In this document: piece after piece, positions 28,275 to 36,643 of the stretch | How the letters are laid out: every line of letters starts with the position of its first letter | Position numbering within the stretch: position 1 is the stretch's first letter | DNA from: an uncultured SAR86 cluster bacterium | GTDB lineage: Bacteria; Pseudomonadota; Gammaproteobacteria; Magnimaribacterales; D2472 | NCBI GenBank assembly: GCA_902608115.1 | Contig: CACLMT010000002.1 | Location: forward strand, 62,001-126,000 | Reading direction: 5' to 3' | DNA: 64,000 nucleotides | Notes under the pieces: generated by a model | The model's input: the letters and a program-made list of their open reading frames with translations, nothing else | Database searches by the model: none | Told to the model about the DNA's origin: nothing | Made by a program: the position numbers and the translations under genes

Positions 28275-28907
28275 ATGAAAATTGCAATTCTTGGAGGAAC
28301 TGGAGCTTTAGGTAAAGGGCTGGCAACTAGATGGATCAAATCGAATCATGAAATTATTATTGGTAGCAGGAAATTTGATAAAGCTCAACACATAGCTCAA
28401 AGTTTAGGGTTGGATAAATCATCCGGCATGTTAAATATTGATGCTGCTAAAAAATGTGAAATTGCATGTTTAACAGTTCCTTATACTCATCAGGAAGATA
28501 TCTTGCGAAGTATTGAAGATTCGCTGAAGAAGAAAATCCTTATTGATGCCACTGTTCCGTTAATTCCACCAAAGATAATGAGAGTTCAATTGCCCCAAGA
28601 AGGGTCAGCTGCATTAAAAGCTCAATTGATACTTGGAGAATCTACAAAAGTCATATCTGCATTTCAAAATATTTCTGCTGAACTATTACAATCTACTCAA
28701 GAGGTTGATTGTGATGTTTTGGTAACTGGTAATAATTTTGAGGCAAGGTCTACAGTCATAAGTCTTGTTAATGATGCTGGACTAAAAGGTTGGCATGCAG
28801 GTCCATTATGTAATTCAGTTGCAGCAGAAGCATTAACTTCTGTATTAATTTCAATTAATAAGAACCATTCTATCGATCATTCTGGTATAAAAATTACCGG
28901 TATTTAA
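28275..28907 (+). CDS. npdG: NADPH:F420 oxidoreductase
   Basis: A 210-residue Rossmann enzyme: 'MKIAILGGTGALGKGLATRW' is the dinucleotide-binding start and 'IIGSRKFDKA' carries the Ser/Arg that grips the NADP 2'-phosphate. It moves hydride between NADPH and coenzyme F420, feeding F420H2-dependent reductases or recovering NADPH. Membership is supported by position: the next three genes are cofE, cofD and cofC. It opens the operon with the best Shine-Dalgarno of the region. The related STEAP/NADP-oxidoreductase fold is the only real alternative. Confidence 0.9.
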   Translation: MKIAILGGTGALGKGLATRWIKSNHEIIIGSRKFDKAQHIAQSLGLDKSSGMLNIDAAKKCEIACLTVPYTHQEDILRSIEDSLKKKILIDATVPLIPPKIMRVQLPQEGSAALKAQLILGESTKVISAFQNISAELLQSTQEVDCDVLVTGNNFEARSTVISLVNDAGLKGWHAGPLCNSVAAEALTSVLISINKNHSIDHSGIKITGI

Positions 28908-28917
28908 GAGAAATAAG

Positions 28918-29679
28918 ATTAACTCAATAAATTTAACTGCTATAGATAATATCCCCCTTATTGAGCCAGGGAATAATATTAGTGAAATTATTATTAAAGG
29001 CTTAGAAGATCAAGGGATTAAACTTGAAGATGGCGATATTATTGCAATTGCACAAAAAATTATTTCAAAATCAGAAAACAGATATCTTGATATCTCTTCA
29101 TTGATCCCTAGCAAAGAAGCAGAAAAACTCGCAAAAAAAATTCAAAAGGATCCTCAATTTATTCAAGCAGTCTTGAATGAATCCAAACAAGTGGTAAGAC
29201 ACAGAATGGATGTATTAATTGTCGAACATAAATTAGGTTTTATTCATGCAAATGCTGGAATTGATAGATCTAATATAGATCAATCTAAGAATAATGTTCT
29301 TTTGCTTCCAGAGAATCCAGATTTATCTGCTAAGAAAATTTGTAATTCAATTATGGAGTATTTTAATAAAGAAATTGGATTAATTATTACAGATACTATG
29401 GGAAGACCATTTAGAAATGGCATTGTAGGATTCGCAATTGGTAGTTTTAATATTCCATGTATCTTAGATGAAAGAGGTAAGAAGGATTTATACAATAATG
29501 AGCTTAAGCTTACACAAATTGGAGTAGCAGATGAGCTCGCAGCAGCAGCATCATTATTGATGGGCCAAGCTACACAAAAAAAACCAATTGTAGTTATCAA
29601 GGGTTGTAACTTAAATTTAAATACATCAAGTACCGCAAAAGATTTAATTAGAAGCGAAAATGAGGATTTGTTTCGATGA
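28918..29679 (+). CDS. cofE: Coenzyme F420-0:L-glutamate ligase (ATT start)
   Basis: The track begins at TTG 29101 and truncates the protein by 61 residues. The frame is open from 28891 and encodes a clear CofE N-terminus: 'NLTAIDNIPLIEPGNN', 'LEDGDIIAIAQKIISKSENR'. There is no ATG, GTG or TTG between the in-frame stop at 28888 and 29101; ATT 28918, preceded by AAGAG, gives 253 residues, the usual family length. Later motifs include 'HANAGIDRSNID' and 'ITDTMGRPFRNG'. It adds glutamates to F420-0 using GTP. Not fused to an FbiB-type nitroreductase domain. The gene ends in a four-base overlap with cofD. Confidence 0.9.
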   Translation: MNSINLTAIDNIPLIEPGNNISEIIIKGLEDQGIKLEDGDIIAIAQKIISKSENRYLDISSLIPSKEAEKLAKKIQKDPQFIQAVLNESKQVVRHRMDVLIVEHKLGFIHANAGIDRSNIDQSKNNVLLLPENPDLSAKKICNSIMEYFNKEIGLIITDTMGRPFRNGIVGFAIGSFNIPCILDERGKKDLYNNELKLTQIGVADELAAAASLLMGQATQKKPIVVIKGCNLNLNTSSTAKDLIRSENEDLFR

Positions 29680-30605
29680 AGAATTATTTATTATTATGTG
29701 GAGGTGTTGGAGGAGCTAAATTAGCGCTTGGATTTTCAAAAGTATTAGAACCATCTAATATGACAATAGTTGTAAATACAGGAGATGATTTTGAATATTT
29801 AAATCTAAAAATCTGCCCAGATTTAGATACGGTTATTTACACACTAAGCGGTGAATCTGATTCGTTAAAGGGTTGGGGTAGGGCAGACGAATCATGGACA
29901 ATGCTAAAGACATTAGGTGATTTGGGTGGTGATACTTGGTTTCAATTAGGCGATAAAGATCTAGCAACCCATTTTTTAAGAACAGACTTAATAAAAAAAG
30001 GAGCTTCATTAAGCTTTGTTAGTCAAGAATTATGTAAACGATTTAATGTAGATCATTTTATTTTACCAATGACAGACGATTTAGTTGAAACTTATGTTCA
30101 AACTAAAAATAAACTTCTTTCATTTCAAGAATATTTTGTAAAACTTCGATGTGAGCCACCTGTATCTGATTTTGTTTTTAAAGGATTAGATAATGCAAAA
30201 TTTAATCCATTAATTAATTTAAGTTCTTTTAATGAGATAATTATCTGTCCCTCAAATCCATTCGTTAGCATTAATCCAATTATTCAATTGAGTGAGTTAA
30301 ATAAATTTTTAAAAGAAAACTCTAATCGAGTGAGCGTTATCAGCCCAATTGTTGAAGCTAAATCTTTAAAAGGTCCAACTTCAAAAATTATGAATGAATT
30401 AGGTTTGGATGTTTCTGTGAAGACAATAGCAAGTTTTTATCAAGAATTTGCTGATACTTTATTTATTGATAGAGCAGATAGCCATCAACGTAAAGATATA
30501 GAAAGTCTAGGCTTTAAGGTTTTTGAGAGTGATTTAATTATGAATAATTTAGAATCAAAAATTGCGCTTGCAAAATCTGTTATTAATTACTTAGAAAAGA
30601 ATTAA
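29676..30605 (+). CDS. cofD: 2-phospho-L-lactate (or PEP) transferase for F420
   Basis: A 309-residue CofD/FbiA: 'CGGVGGAKLALGFSKVL' at the N-terminus, 'VNTGDDFEYLNLKICPDLDTV' (metal and FO-binding residues) and 'CPSNPFVSINPII' are diagnostic. It transfers the phospholactyl or phosphoenolpyruvyl moiety from the CofC product to FO, forming (dehydro-)F420-0. ATG 29676 overlaps the cofE stop by four bases, so the genes are translationally coupled. Confidence 0.94.
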   Translation: MKNYLLLCGGVGGAKLALGFSKVLEPSNMTIVVNTGDDFEYLNLKICPDLDTVIYTLSGESDSLKGWGRADESWTMLKTLGDLGGDTWFQLGDKDLATHFLRTDLIKKGASLSFVSQELCKRFNVDHFILPMTDDLVETYVQTKNKLLSFQEYFVKLRCEPPVSDFVFKGLDNAKFNPLINLSSFNEIIICPSNPFVSINPIIQLSELNKFLKENSNRVSVISPIVEAKSLKGPTSKIMNELGLDVSVKTIASFYQEFADTLFIDRADSHQRKDIESLGFKVFESDLIMNNLESKIALAKSVINYLEKN

Positions 30606-30606
30606 A

Positions 30607-31182
30607 GTGAAAATTGCTGCCTTAATTCCGGTAAAAAAATATACTGAATCAAAAGTTCGACTTCAAAATATACTTTCTAAGGATAAGCGCACTTTAATTT
30701 CAAAATTAATGGCTGAGAGAACTGTTTCTGAATTAATAAAATCAAATATGTTTCACTCGATAACTATTGTTACAAATGATCCAGAATTAAATATTAATGG
30801 GACAAATTCTTTTAAAAGTTACTCTCCATTAAACAAAGCTCTTCAAGAGGCGATTGAAAATTTACCCCAAGTAGATAAGGTTATGATCATGCATTCAGAC
30901 CTTCCAATGATTAACTTTAAAGATATAAAAAATTTACTAAAATATGCTAAGTCAAATCAATTATTGATAGTTTCAGATTCACTTGAATTTGGAACCAATT
31001 GTTTAATCTATGATTCTAATTGTCATTTTAATCTATGTTTTGGATTAAATAGTTACCAATTATTTATTAATGAATTTCAAGATCAAGGTATTAAATTTAC
31101 TAAACATAATTGTAAAGCAATAGAACAAGACCTTGACTCGGAAGAAGATTACTTCAAACTAATTAGCTATCTTAAAAATTGA
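30607..31182 (+). CDS. cofC: Phospholactate/PEP guanylyltransferase for F420
   Basis: A 191-residue nucleotidyltransferase with GTG start one base after cofD. The GT-A-like start 'ALIPVKKYTESKVRLQNIL', 'VTNDPE' and the metal-binding 'MIMHSDLPMI' match CofC/FbiD. It activates 2-phospholactate, PEP or, in some proteobacteria, 3-phosphoglycerate with GTP; sequence alone does not let me choose. It is rather short and is the last clear F420 gene; FO synthase (cofG/cofH or fbiC) is absent from the window. Confidence 0.9.
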   Translation: MKIAALIPVKKYTESKVRLQNILSKDKRTLISKLMAERTVSELIKSNMFHSITIVTNDPELNINGTNSFKSYSPLNKALQEAIENLPQVDKVMIMHSDLPMINFKDIKNLLKYAKSNQLLIVSDSLEFGTNCLIYDSNCHFNLCFGLNSYQLFINEFQDQGIKFTKHNCKAIEQDLDSEEDYFKLISYLKN

Positions 31183-31238
31183 CTAAATTTGAAATTAAAG
31201 ATCATCTAAATATTGAATTACGGAATTAAGGCGGGAAG

Positions 31239-32114
31239 ATGAATAAAAAAATATTACATTTATTAATTGTATTAATTGGATACGTTGGTTGTATATGTTC
31301 TATGTACTTAACATGGAATCTCTTTGAAAACTTCAATATATTTTTAAGGCTTTTGATTTGTCATGTTGAGGGAACTATTTTTATTTATGTGCTTAGCGTC
31401 CTGTTTAAAAATTCTAGTTGGTATGATGCATTTTGGTCTGTTATTCCTGTTGTTTTAGGTATTTTTTGTTGGAGTGATGTAAATGCTGCTGGAAATGGAT
31501 TAAGAGCATTATTGATGTTTACTTGTCTTTTATTTTGGGCGATAAGGCTTACTTATAATTGGATTAGATCATGGGATGGCTTTTCTCATGAAGACTGGCG
31601 TTATGTAATGATGAAAGGAAAAACAACTAATACATTCCAATATTTTATTAATGATTTCGGTGCTATTCATTTAATTCCAACTTTATGTGTATACATGGCT
31701 TTGCTTCCAATGAATTATGCTCTTTTTTATTTTGGCTCTGATGTTTCATGGTTAGATTGGGCGGCAAGCATCATAGGTATTTCGGCAGTTATTATTCAAA
31801 TTATTTCTGATCAGCAAATGTACAATTTTAGAAAATCGATACAAGAACCACAAACAAAAAATACCGGCCTATGGTATTACTCTCGACATCCTAATTATTT
31901 TGGAGAAATGCTTTTTTGGTTTAGTTTGTTTATTTTTGCTATTTCAGCGCATACGAATGCGCCATGGCTTTTTATAGGCACCATGATAATGTATGCTTTG
32001 ATAGCTAAAGGCTCAGTATCTATGATGGATAAAAGATCATTGTCTAAAAGACCAGATTTTAAACACTACATGGATTCAACACCTGCATTATTTTTGAACC
32101 CTTTTAAGAGGTAA
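31239..32114 (+). CDS. DUF1295/steroid 5-alpha-reductase-like membrane enzyme
   Basis: A 291-residue protein with about seven hydrophobic segments. The C-terminal signature 'YSRHPNYFGEMLFW' is the NADPH-site motif of the isoprenylcysteine methyltransferase/steroid 5-alpha-reductase fold, and 'RLTYNWIRSWDGFSHEDWRY' is typical of DUF1295. Members reduce or methylate hydrophobic substrates at the membrane; the reaction here is unknown. It lies 56 bases after cofC and six bases before the M20 hydrolase. Confidence 0.87.
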   Translation: MNKKILHLLIVLIGYVGCICSMYLTWNLFENFNIFLRLLICHVEGTIFIYVLSVLFKNSSWYDAFWSVIPVVLGIFCWSDVNAAGNGLRALLMFTCLLFWAIRLTYNWIRSWDGFSHEDWRYVMMKGKTTNTFQYFINDFGAIHLIPTLCVYMALLPMNYALFYFGSDVSWLDWAASIIGISAVIIQIISDQQMYNFRKSIQEPQTKNTGLWYYSRHPNYFGEMLFWFSLFIFAISAHTNAPWLFIGTMIMYALIAKGSVSMMDKRSLSKRPDFKHYMDSTPALFLNPFKR

Positions 32115-32119
32115 GTTTA

Positions 32120-33421
32120 ATGAAATATTTATTAATTTCACTGTTTTCAATATTTACAATTTTTCCTATTTATTCAGGGGACCTAAGAGATCAGCTTGAA
32201 CGCGATCTTGATGGGGTCATGACTAAAGTTATAAATTGGAGACACTACTTTCATCAATATCCCGAATTATCTAATAGAGAATTTAAAACTCAAGAATCTA
32301 TAGTAACTGCTCTTACAAATATGGGCCTTGAAGCAAATACAAATTATGGTAAGACAGGTGTTATTGCTTTTATAAGAGGACAAAATTCAGGACCTCTAAT
32401 AGCTTTGCGAGCTGATATTGATGGTCTACCAGTAACGGAAAAACTAAATTTACCGTTTTCTTCTAAAGAAAGAACTACATACCAAGGAAATGATGTTGGA
32501 ATTATGCATGCTTGCGGTCATGATGCTCACATTGCAATTCTTCTTGGAGTAGCAAGTTTCCTTTCTCAAAACACAGATAAATTAAATGGAGATATACTTC
32601 TTATTTTTCAACCAGCAGAAGAAGGAGCACCCCAAGGAGAAGAGGGTGGGGCTGAGTTAATGTTAAAAGAAGGGCTTTTTGAAATTGAAAAACCGGATGC
32701 TATATTTGGTCTGCATGTTTCAAATGCTTTACATGGCGGAATAATGTTAAAACCTGGACCAGCTATGGCATCTGCTGAAGCTTTTCGAATTACTATTGAG
32801 GGTGAACAAACACATGGGTCTAGACCTTGGGAAGGAGCTGATCCAATTGTTGCTGCTTTTAATATAGGATCAGCACTTCAAACCATAATTAGTAGACGGT
32901 TAAATTTATTAGAAAGTCAGGCAGTAATTTCTGTTGGAATAATGAAAGCTGGAACTAGAAATAATATTATTCCTCAAACAGCAATGTTAGAGGGAACTAT
33001 TAGAACTTTTAAAGATTCATATATAACTCAAATTAGGGATGAAATTAAAACAATTGCCGAGAATGTTGCTAAAGCTCATCATACAAATGCAAATGTTGAA
33101 TTTAGAGTTTATGGAGGGTATCCGGTAACTTTTAATGATTTAGATCTATCAGCTAAATATGCAGATTCTTTATCTGAAGCTGCTGAAGGGAACTACTATG
33201 AATTGCTTGTTCCACGAACAGGGGCAGAAGATTTTTCTTTTTATGCGCAACAAGTGCCTGGATTATTTTTCTTCCTTGGGGTTAATGCTCCTGGTGTTGA
33301 AGATAGTCCAACAAATCATTCTCCTTATTTTTATGTAGATGATAAAGCGTTGGATACAGGCATTAAGGGATTTATAAATCTTGTTGAAGATTTTTCTGCA
33401 GACTTTAATCAAGTCAATTAA
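32120..33421 (+). CDS. M20 family amidohydrolase/peptidase, exported
   Basis: A 433-residue metallohydrolase with a signal peptide (to about 'IYSG'). Metal-binding and catalytic motifs of the M20D aminoacylase/hippurate hydrolase group are present: 'LRADIDGLPV', 'HACGHDAHIAILLG', 'FQPAEEG', 'GLHVSN' and 'PRTGAEDFSFY'. It would cleave N-acyl amino acids or amides in the periplasm. It probably shares a transcript with the DUF1295 gene. It ends 15 bases from a convergent small membrane gene. Confidence 0.93.
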   Translation: MKYLLISLFSIFTIFPIYSGDLRDQLERDLDGVMTKVINWRHYFHQYPELSNREFKTQESIVTALTNMGLEANTNYGKTGVIAFIRGQNSGPLIALRADIDGLPVTEKLNLPFSSKERTTYQGNDVGIMHACGHDAHIAILLGVASFLSQNTDKLNGDILLIFQPAEEGAPQGEEGGAELMLKEGLFEIEKPDAIFGLHVSNALHGGIMLKPGPAMASAEAFRITIEGEQTHGSRPWEGADPIVAAFNIGSALQTIISRRLNLLESQAVISVGIMKAGTRNNIIPQTAMLEGTIRTFKDSYITQIRDEIKTIAENVAKAHHTNANVEFRVYGGYPVTFNDLDLSAKYADSLSEAAEGNYYELLVPRTGAEDFSFYAQQVPGLFFFLGVNAPGVEDSPTNHSPYFYVDDKALDTGIKGFINLVEDFSADFNQVN

Positions 33422-33436
33422 TTTATAGGAGAATAA

Positions 33437-33622
33437 TTAATTATTAAATATATATATTAAAAGGTAAATTATCCCACTAAAAATTAGGACTAATAGTATT
33501 GGTCTTTGTCCAAGTTTTATTGAGTATTTTTTAGGTAAGAGTATCAAAATAGCAATTACGGCTGAGGTAATTCCTACACCCCATAACAAGTCTTTAAGTT
33601 CTAAAAAGACTTCAGATATCAT
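33437..33622 (-). CDS. Small membrane protein, two hydrophobic segments
   Basis: A 61-residue ORF directly behind the nitronate monooxygenase gene (11-base gap, same strand). Two hydrophobic stretches ('LLWGVGITSAVIAILILL' and 'PILLVLIFSGIIYLLIYIF') flank a basic loop 'PKKYSIKLGQR', consistent with a helical hairpin having a positive cytoplasmic turn. I recognise no family. It could be a chance ORF, but its placement and composition favour a real gene. Confidence 0.6.
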   Translation of the reverse strand: MISEVFLELKDLLWGVGITSAVIAILILLPKKYSIKLGQRPILLVLIFSGIIYLLIYIFNN

Positions 33623-33633
33623 AATTTAATTCT

Positions 33634-34764
33634 TTATTCTTTTGGTAGCAAAGAATGTAATCTGTCAATTGAATCTAAATATTCATTGATTAGTCGATAC
33701 ATTACATCTTTAACTGTTTCTATTTGGTTGACTTGACCAATAACTTGACCAGCTGCATTAAACGAGACATCTTGAGTGTTTCCCGTACCAGCATACATTG
33801 AAGTTCTTCTCATAGCATCAAAAGTGATCATACCTTGTAAAGGCATAGGAAGAGGATCTGGATTATCAGGGTTCTCCCATGCTTCAGTCCACTTATTTTT
33901 TAACATTCTTGCTGGTTTACCTGTCCACGCTTTACTTCTTATAGTATCTTCACTTGTTGCATTTAAATATAATTCTTTTTCAGCTGGTTGAGCGGCAGCT
34001 TCTTCAACTGTCAACCATAGAGATCCACACCAAATACCTTGGGCTCCAGTAGACATTGCAGCAGCCATTTGTCTTCCATTTCCTATTCCTCCGGCAGCTA
34101 AAACTGGTAAATCCCCAACAGCATCAACTATTTGTGGCCAAAGAACTATACTTCCAATTTTACCTGTGTGTCCGCCGCCTTCACCGCCTTGAGCAATAAT
34201 AAAATCTAATCCTGCTTTTTTATGTGCAAGTGCCTGTTTAATTTTTCCACATAGCGCGCCTATCAAAACCCCTTTATTTTGTATCTTTTTTATCATACTT
34301 GCAGGAGGTGTTCCTAGCGCATTAGCTATAAGTTTTACTTTTGTATGTTTCAAAGCTTCTTCTATCTGAGGTTCAGCGGTTGCCTCTGTCCATCCTAATA
34401 AACCACCTTTAGGTCCGTTTGTTTCTGGTGCTTCAGGAACTCCATTTTCTGATAAGAGGGTATTTACAAATTTTCTATGTTCATCAGGAATCATTTTTTG
34501 AAGCTGTTCAAGTAATTGTTCAGGGTTTTTTTCATCCATTCCTTCATATTTTTGAGGTATTACAGTATCAACACCATATGGGTGATCTCCAATATGCTGG
34601 TCTATCCAATCTAATTCCTCTTTTAATTGCTCTGGGGTGTATCCAACAGCTCCAAGAACACCAATCCCTCCGGCTTTACTTACAGCAACTACAACATCTC
34701 TGCAATGTGTGAAGGCAAAAATAGGATATTCTATTCCAAGTTTTTTACAGATTTCTGTTTTCAT
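33634..34764 (-). CDS. Nitronate monooxygenase (NPD)-like FMN protein
   Basis: A 376-residue FMN TIM-barrel of the 2-nitropropane dioxygenase group: 'PIFAFTHCRDVVVAVSKAGGIGVLGA', 'IIAQGGEGGGHTG' (phosphate/active-site loop with the catalytic His position), 'PVLAAGGIGNGRQMAAAMSTGAQGIWCGS'. Family members oxidise nitronates or act as enoyl reductase-like enzymes; in lipid-catabolic loci they may serve as carbonyl or enoyl reductases. It is upstream of the small membrane gene and divergent from the KstD-like gene, across a ~170-base spacer. Confidence 0.88.
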   Translation of the reverse strand: MKTEICKKLGIEYPIFAFTHCRDVVVAVSKAGGIGVLGAVGYTPEQLKEELDWIDQHIGDHPYGVDTVIPQKYEGMDEKNPEQLLEQLQKMIPDEHRKFVNTLLSENGVPEAPETNGPKGGLLGWTEATAEPQIEEALKHTKVKLIANALGTPPASMIKKIQNKGVLIGALCGKIKQALAHKKAGLDFIIAQGGEGGGHTGKIGSIVLWPQIVDAVGDLPVLAAGGIGNGRQMAAAMSTGAQGIWCGSLWLTVEEAAAQPAEKELYLNATSEDTIRSKAWTGKPARMLKNKWTEAWENPDNPDPLPMPLQGMITFDAMRRTSMYAGTGNTQDVSFNAAGQVIGQVNQIETVKDVMYRLINEYLDSIDRLHSLLPKE

Positions 34765-34933
34765 ATATTTAATTTGAATTTATTGTTTTATGGATTATAC
34801 AAACTTATTGTTGGTCCTAACCTTTTAAATTAATAAATTTTATCAATGTATGTAATAAAAAAATTCTTATTCTTTAAATAATTTCAATAGGTTATAGTTA
34901 AAAACTTAATCTTTTAATAACTTGTATAAAATT

Positions 34934-36643
34934 ATGAATTGGGATTATGAATATGATGTTGTGGTGGTGGGCTCAGGAAATGGTGCTCTAACTTCTGCTC
35001 TTTGCGCTCATGATGGTGGGGCAAAAACATTAGTAATCGAAAAAAGCGATCAATTTGGGGGGACATCTGCTACATCTGGAGGTGGAGTATGGATACCTAA
35101 CAATCGTTATGCTAAAGCTGAGAATGTTGATGATTCAGATCAAGATGCTAGAGATTACATAAATAGCGTATCTCCAAAAGGAAAAATTAATGAGGATTTA
35201 ATTGAAACTTATATTATTGAAGGTCCAAGAATGATTGATTATCTTCATGAGAATTCAATAGTTAAATATAGAAATCTTTCTTATTATCCAGATTATTTTC
35301 CAGATAACCCAGGAGGTAAAGGAGGAAATAGATCTATGGAACCAGAGCCTATTAGTGGAACTAAATTAGGGAATGATTTAGCCAAGTTAAGAGAACAACA
35401 TCCACAAACTGCTTTTACCATGGGACCAATTAATATGAATTTTACTCAAGTTGAAGGTCAACTTTTATTGGGCGCATTGCCTGGATGGAAATCTTTATTT
35501 GCAAAACTTATAACTAAATATATTTTTGATATTCCTATGCGATTTAAATGGGGATGGAAAGATAGGCGACTTACCATGGGCAATGCAGGTGTTGCTAGGT
35601 TAATTTTATCTTTAAAAGATAGAGATGTTGATTTATGGATAGATACAGGAATGACTGATCTTATAGAAAATAAAGGTAAGGTAATAGGAATCAAGGCAAA
35701 TAAATATGGAAGTGAAATTAATATCAAAGCAAATAAAGGAGTTATTTTAGCTTCTGGAGGATTCGAGAAAGATCAAAATTTACGCGAACAATATCTTCCT
35801 CAACCAACTAATTCAGATTGGAGTGCTGGTAATATTTATAATACTGGGGATGCTTTAAAGGTAGCATTAAAGCTTGGCGCTGATACACATCAAATGGATA
35901 CAGGGTGGTGGTCAACAGTTATGAAGGTACCAAATCAAGAAAAGGGTTGGTTGTCCATGGTCGATAAATCTATGCCAGGAAACTATACCGTTAATAAAAA
36001 TGGTGAACGATTCTCAAATGAATCACAAAACTATGTAAGTTTTGTTGATGATATGTTTAAACAGTATGCTGAAGGAAATCCTTGTGCTCCATGTTATATG
36101 ATATTTGATAGCAATTTTAGAAAAAATAGACCTTGTGGGCCCTTATTACAAGGAACAATGCAACCAGATTCTTCTGTACCGAAAGAGTGGTGGACTCCAT
36201 CATTTCTTTCAAAAGCAGATACTTTAGAAAAATTAGCCGAGATAGTAGGTATAGACCCCCGAGGGTTACTTAAAACTCAGGCTAAAGTAAATAAATTTTC
36301 TAAAACTGGAAAAGATTTAGATTTAAAAAGAGGTGATAGTGTCTATGATCGTTATTATGGCGATCCTTCAGTAACTCCAAACCCTTGTCTTGCTAGTTTA
36401 GACAAAGGTCCATTTTATTGTATGGTCCTATATCCAGGTGAAATGGGAACAGCAGGCGGTTTAGTTATTGATGTTAATGCAAGAGTCTTAAAAGCTGATG
36501 GAGTTGCCATTCCAGGATTATATGCATGTGGAAATTGTACAACCGCTCTTTTACCAAAATATCCAGGCCCTGGTTCAACCTTAGGTCCAGCAATGACATT
36601 TGGATATTTAGCTGCAAAACATATAACTGGTACAAATTTCTAA
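34934..36643 (+). CDS. FAD-dependent 3-ketosteroid dehydrogenase-like protein
   Basis: A 569-residue flavoprotein of the fumarate reductase/KstD family. FAD-binding 'DVVVVGSGNGALTSALCAHDGG' is followed by 'EKSDQFGGTSATSGGGVWIP'. The C-terminal 'YPGPGSTLGPAMTFGYLAAKHI' closely follows the 3-ketosteroid-Delta1/Delta4-dehydrogenase pattern. It likely introduces or reduces a C=C bond next to a ketone in a steroid-like ring. The track starts at TTG 34922; ATG 34934 fits the family better. No Shine-Dalgarno is visible; TATAAA lies right before the start. It leads a cluster with an SDR and two NTF2-fold genes. Confidence 0.87.
   Translation: MNWDYEYDVVVVGSGNGALTSALCAHDGGAKTLVIEKSDQFGGTSATSGGGVWIPNNRYAKAENVDDSDQDARDYINSVSPKGKINEDLIETYIIEGPRMIDYLHENSIVKYRNLSYYPDYFPDNPGGKGGNRSMEPEPISGTKLGNDLAKLREQHPQTAFTMGPINMNFTQVEGQLLLGALPGWKSLFAKLITKYIFDIPMRFKWGWKDRRLTMGNAGVARLILSLKDRDVDLWIDTGMTDLIENKGKVIGIKANKYGSEINIKANKGVILASGGFEKDQNLREQYLPQPTNSDWSAGNIYNTGDALKVALKLGADTHQMDTGWWSTVMKVPNQEKGWLSMVDKSMPGNYTVNKNGERFSNESQNYVSFVDDMFKQYAEGNPCAPCYMIFDSNFRKNRPCGPLLQGTMQPDSSVPKEWWTPSFLSKADTLEKLAEIVGIDPRGLLKTQAKVNKFSKTGKDLDLKRGDSVYDRYYGDPSVTPNPCLASLDKGPFYCMVLYPGEMGTAGGLVIDVNARVLKADGVAIPGLYACGNCTTALLPKYPGPGSTLGPAMTFGYLAAKHITGTNF

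Noticed and set aside
29101-29679. TTG 29101 as the start of cofE
   Set aside because: It would delete the conserved N-terminal 61 residues including the 'AQKIISK' block; the upstream frame is coding.
36526-36642. N-terminal extension of the SDR in the track (start 36526)
   Set aside because: The 39 extra codons lie inside the KstD-like gene and precede the natural SDR start at ATG 36643, which overlaps the previous stop in TAATG.
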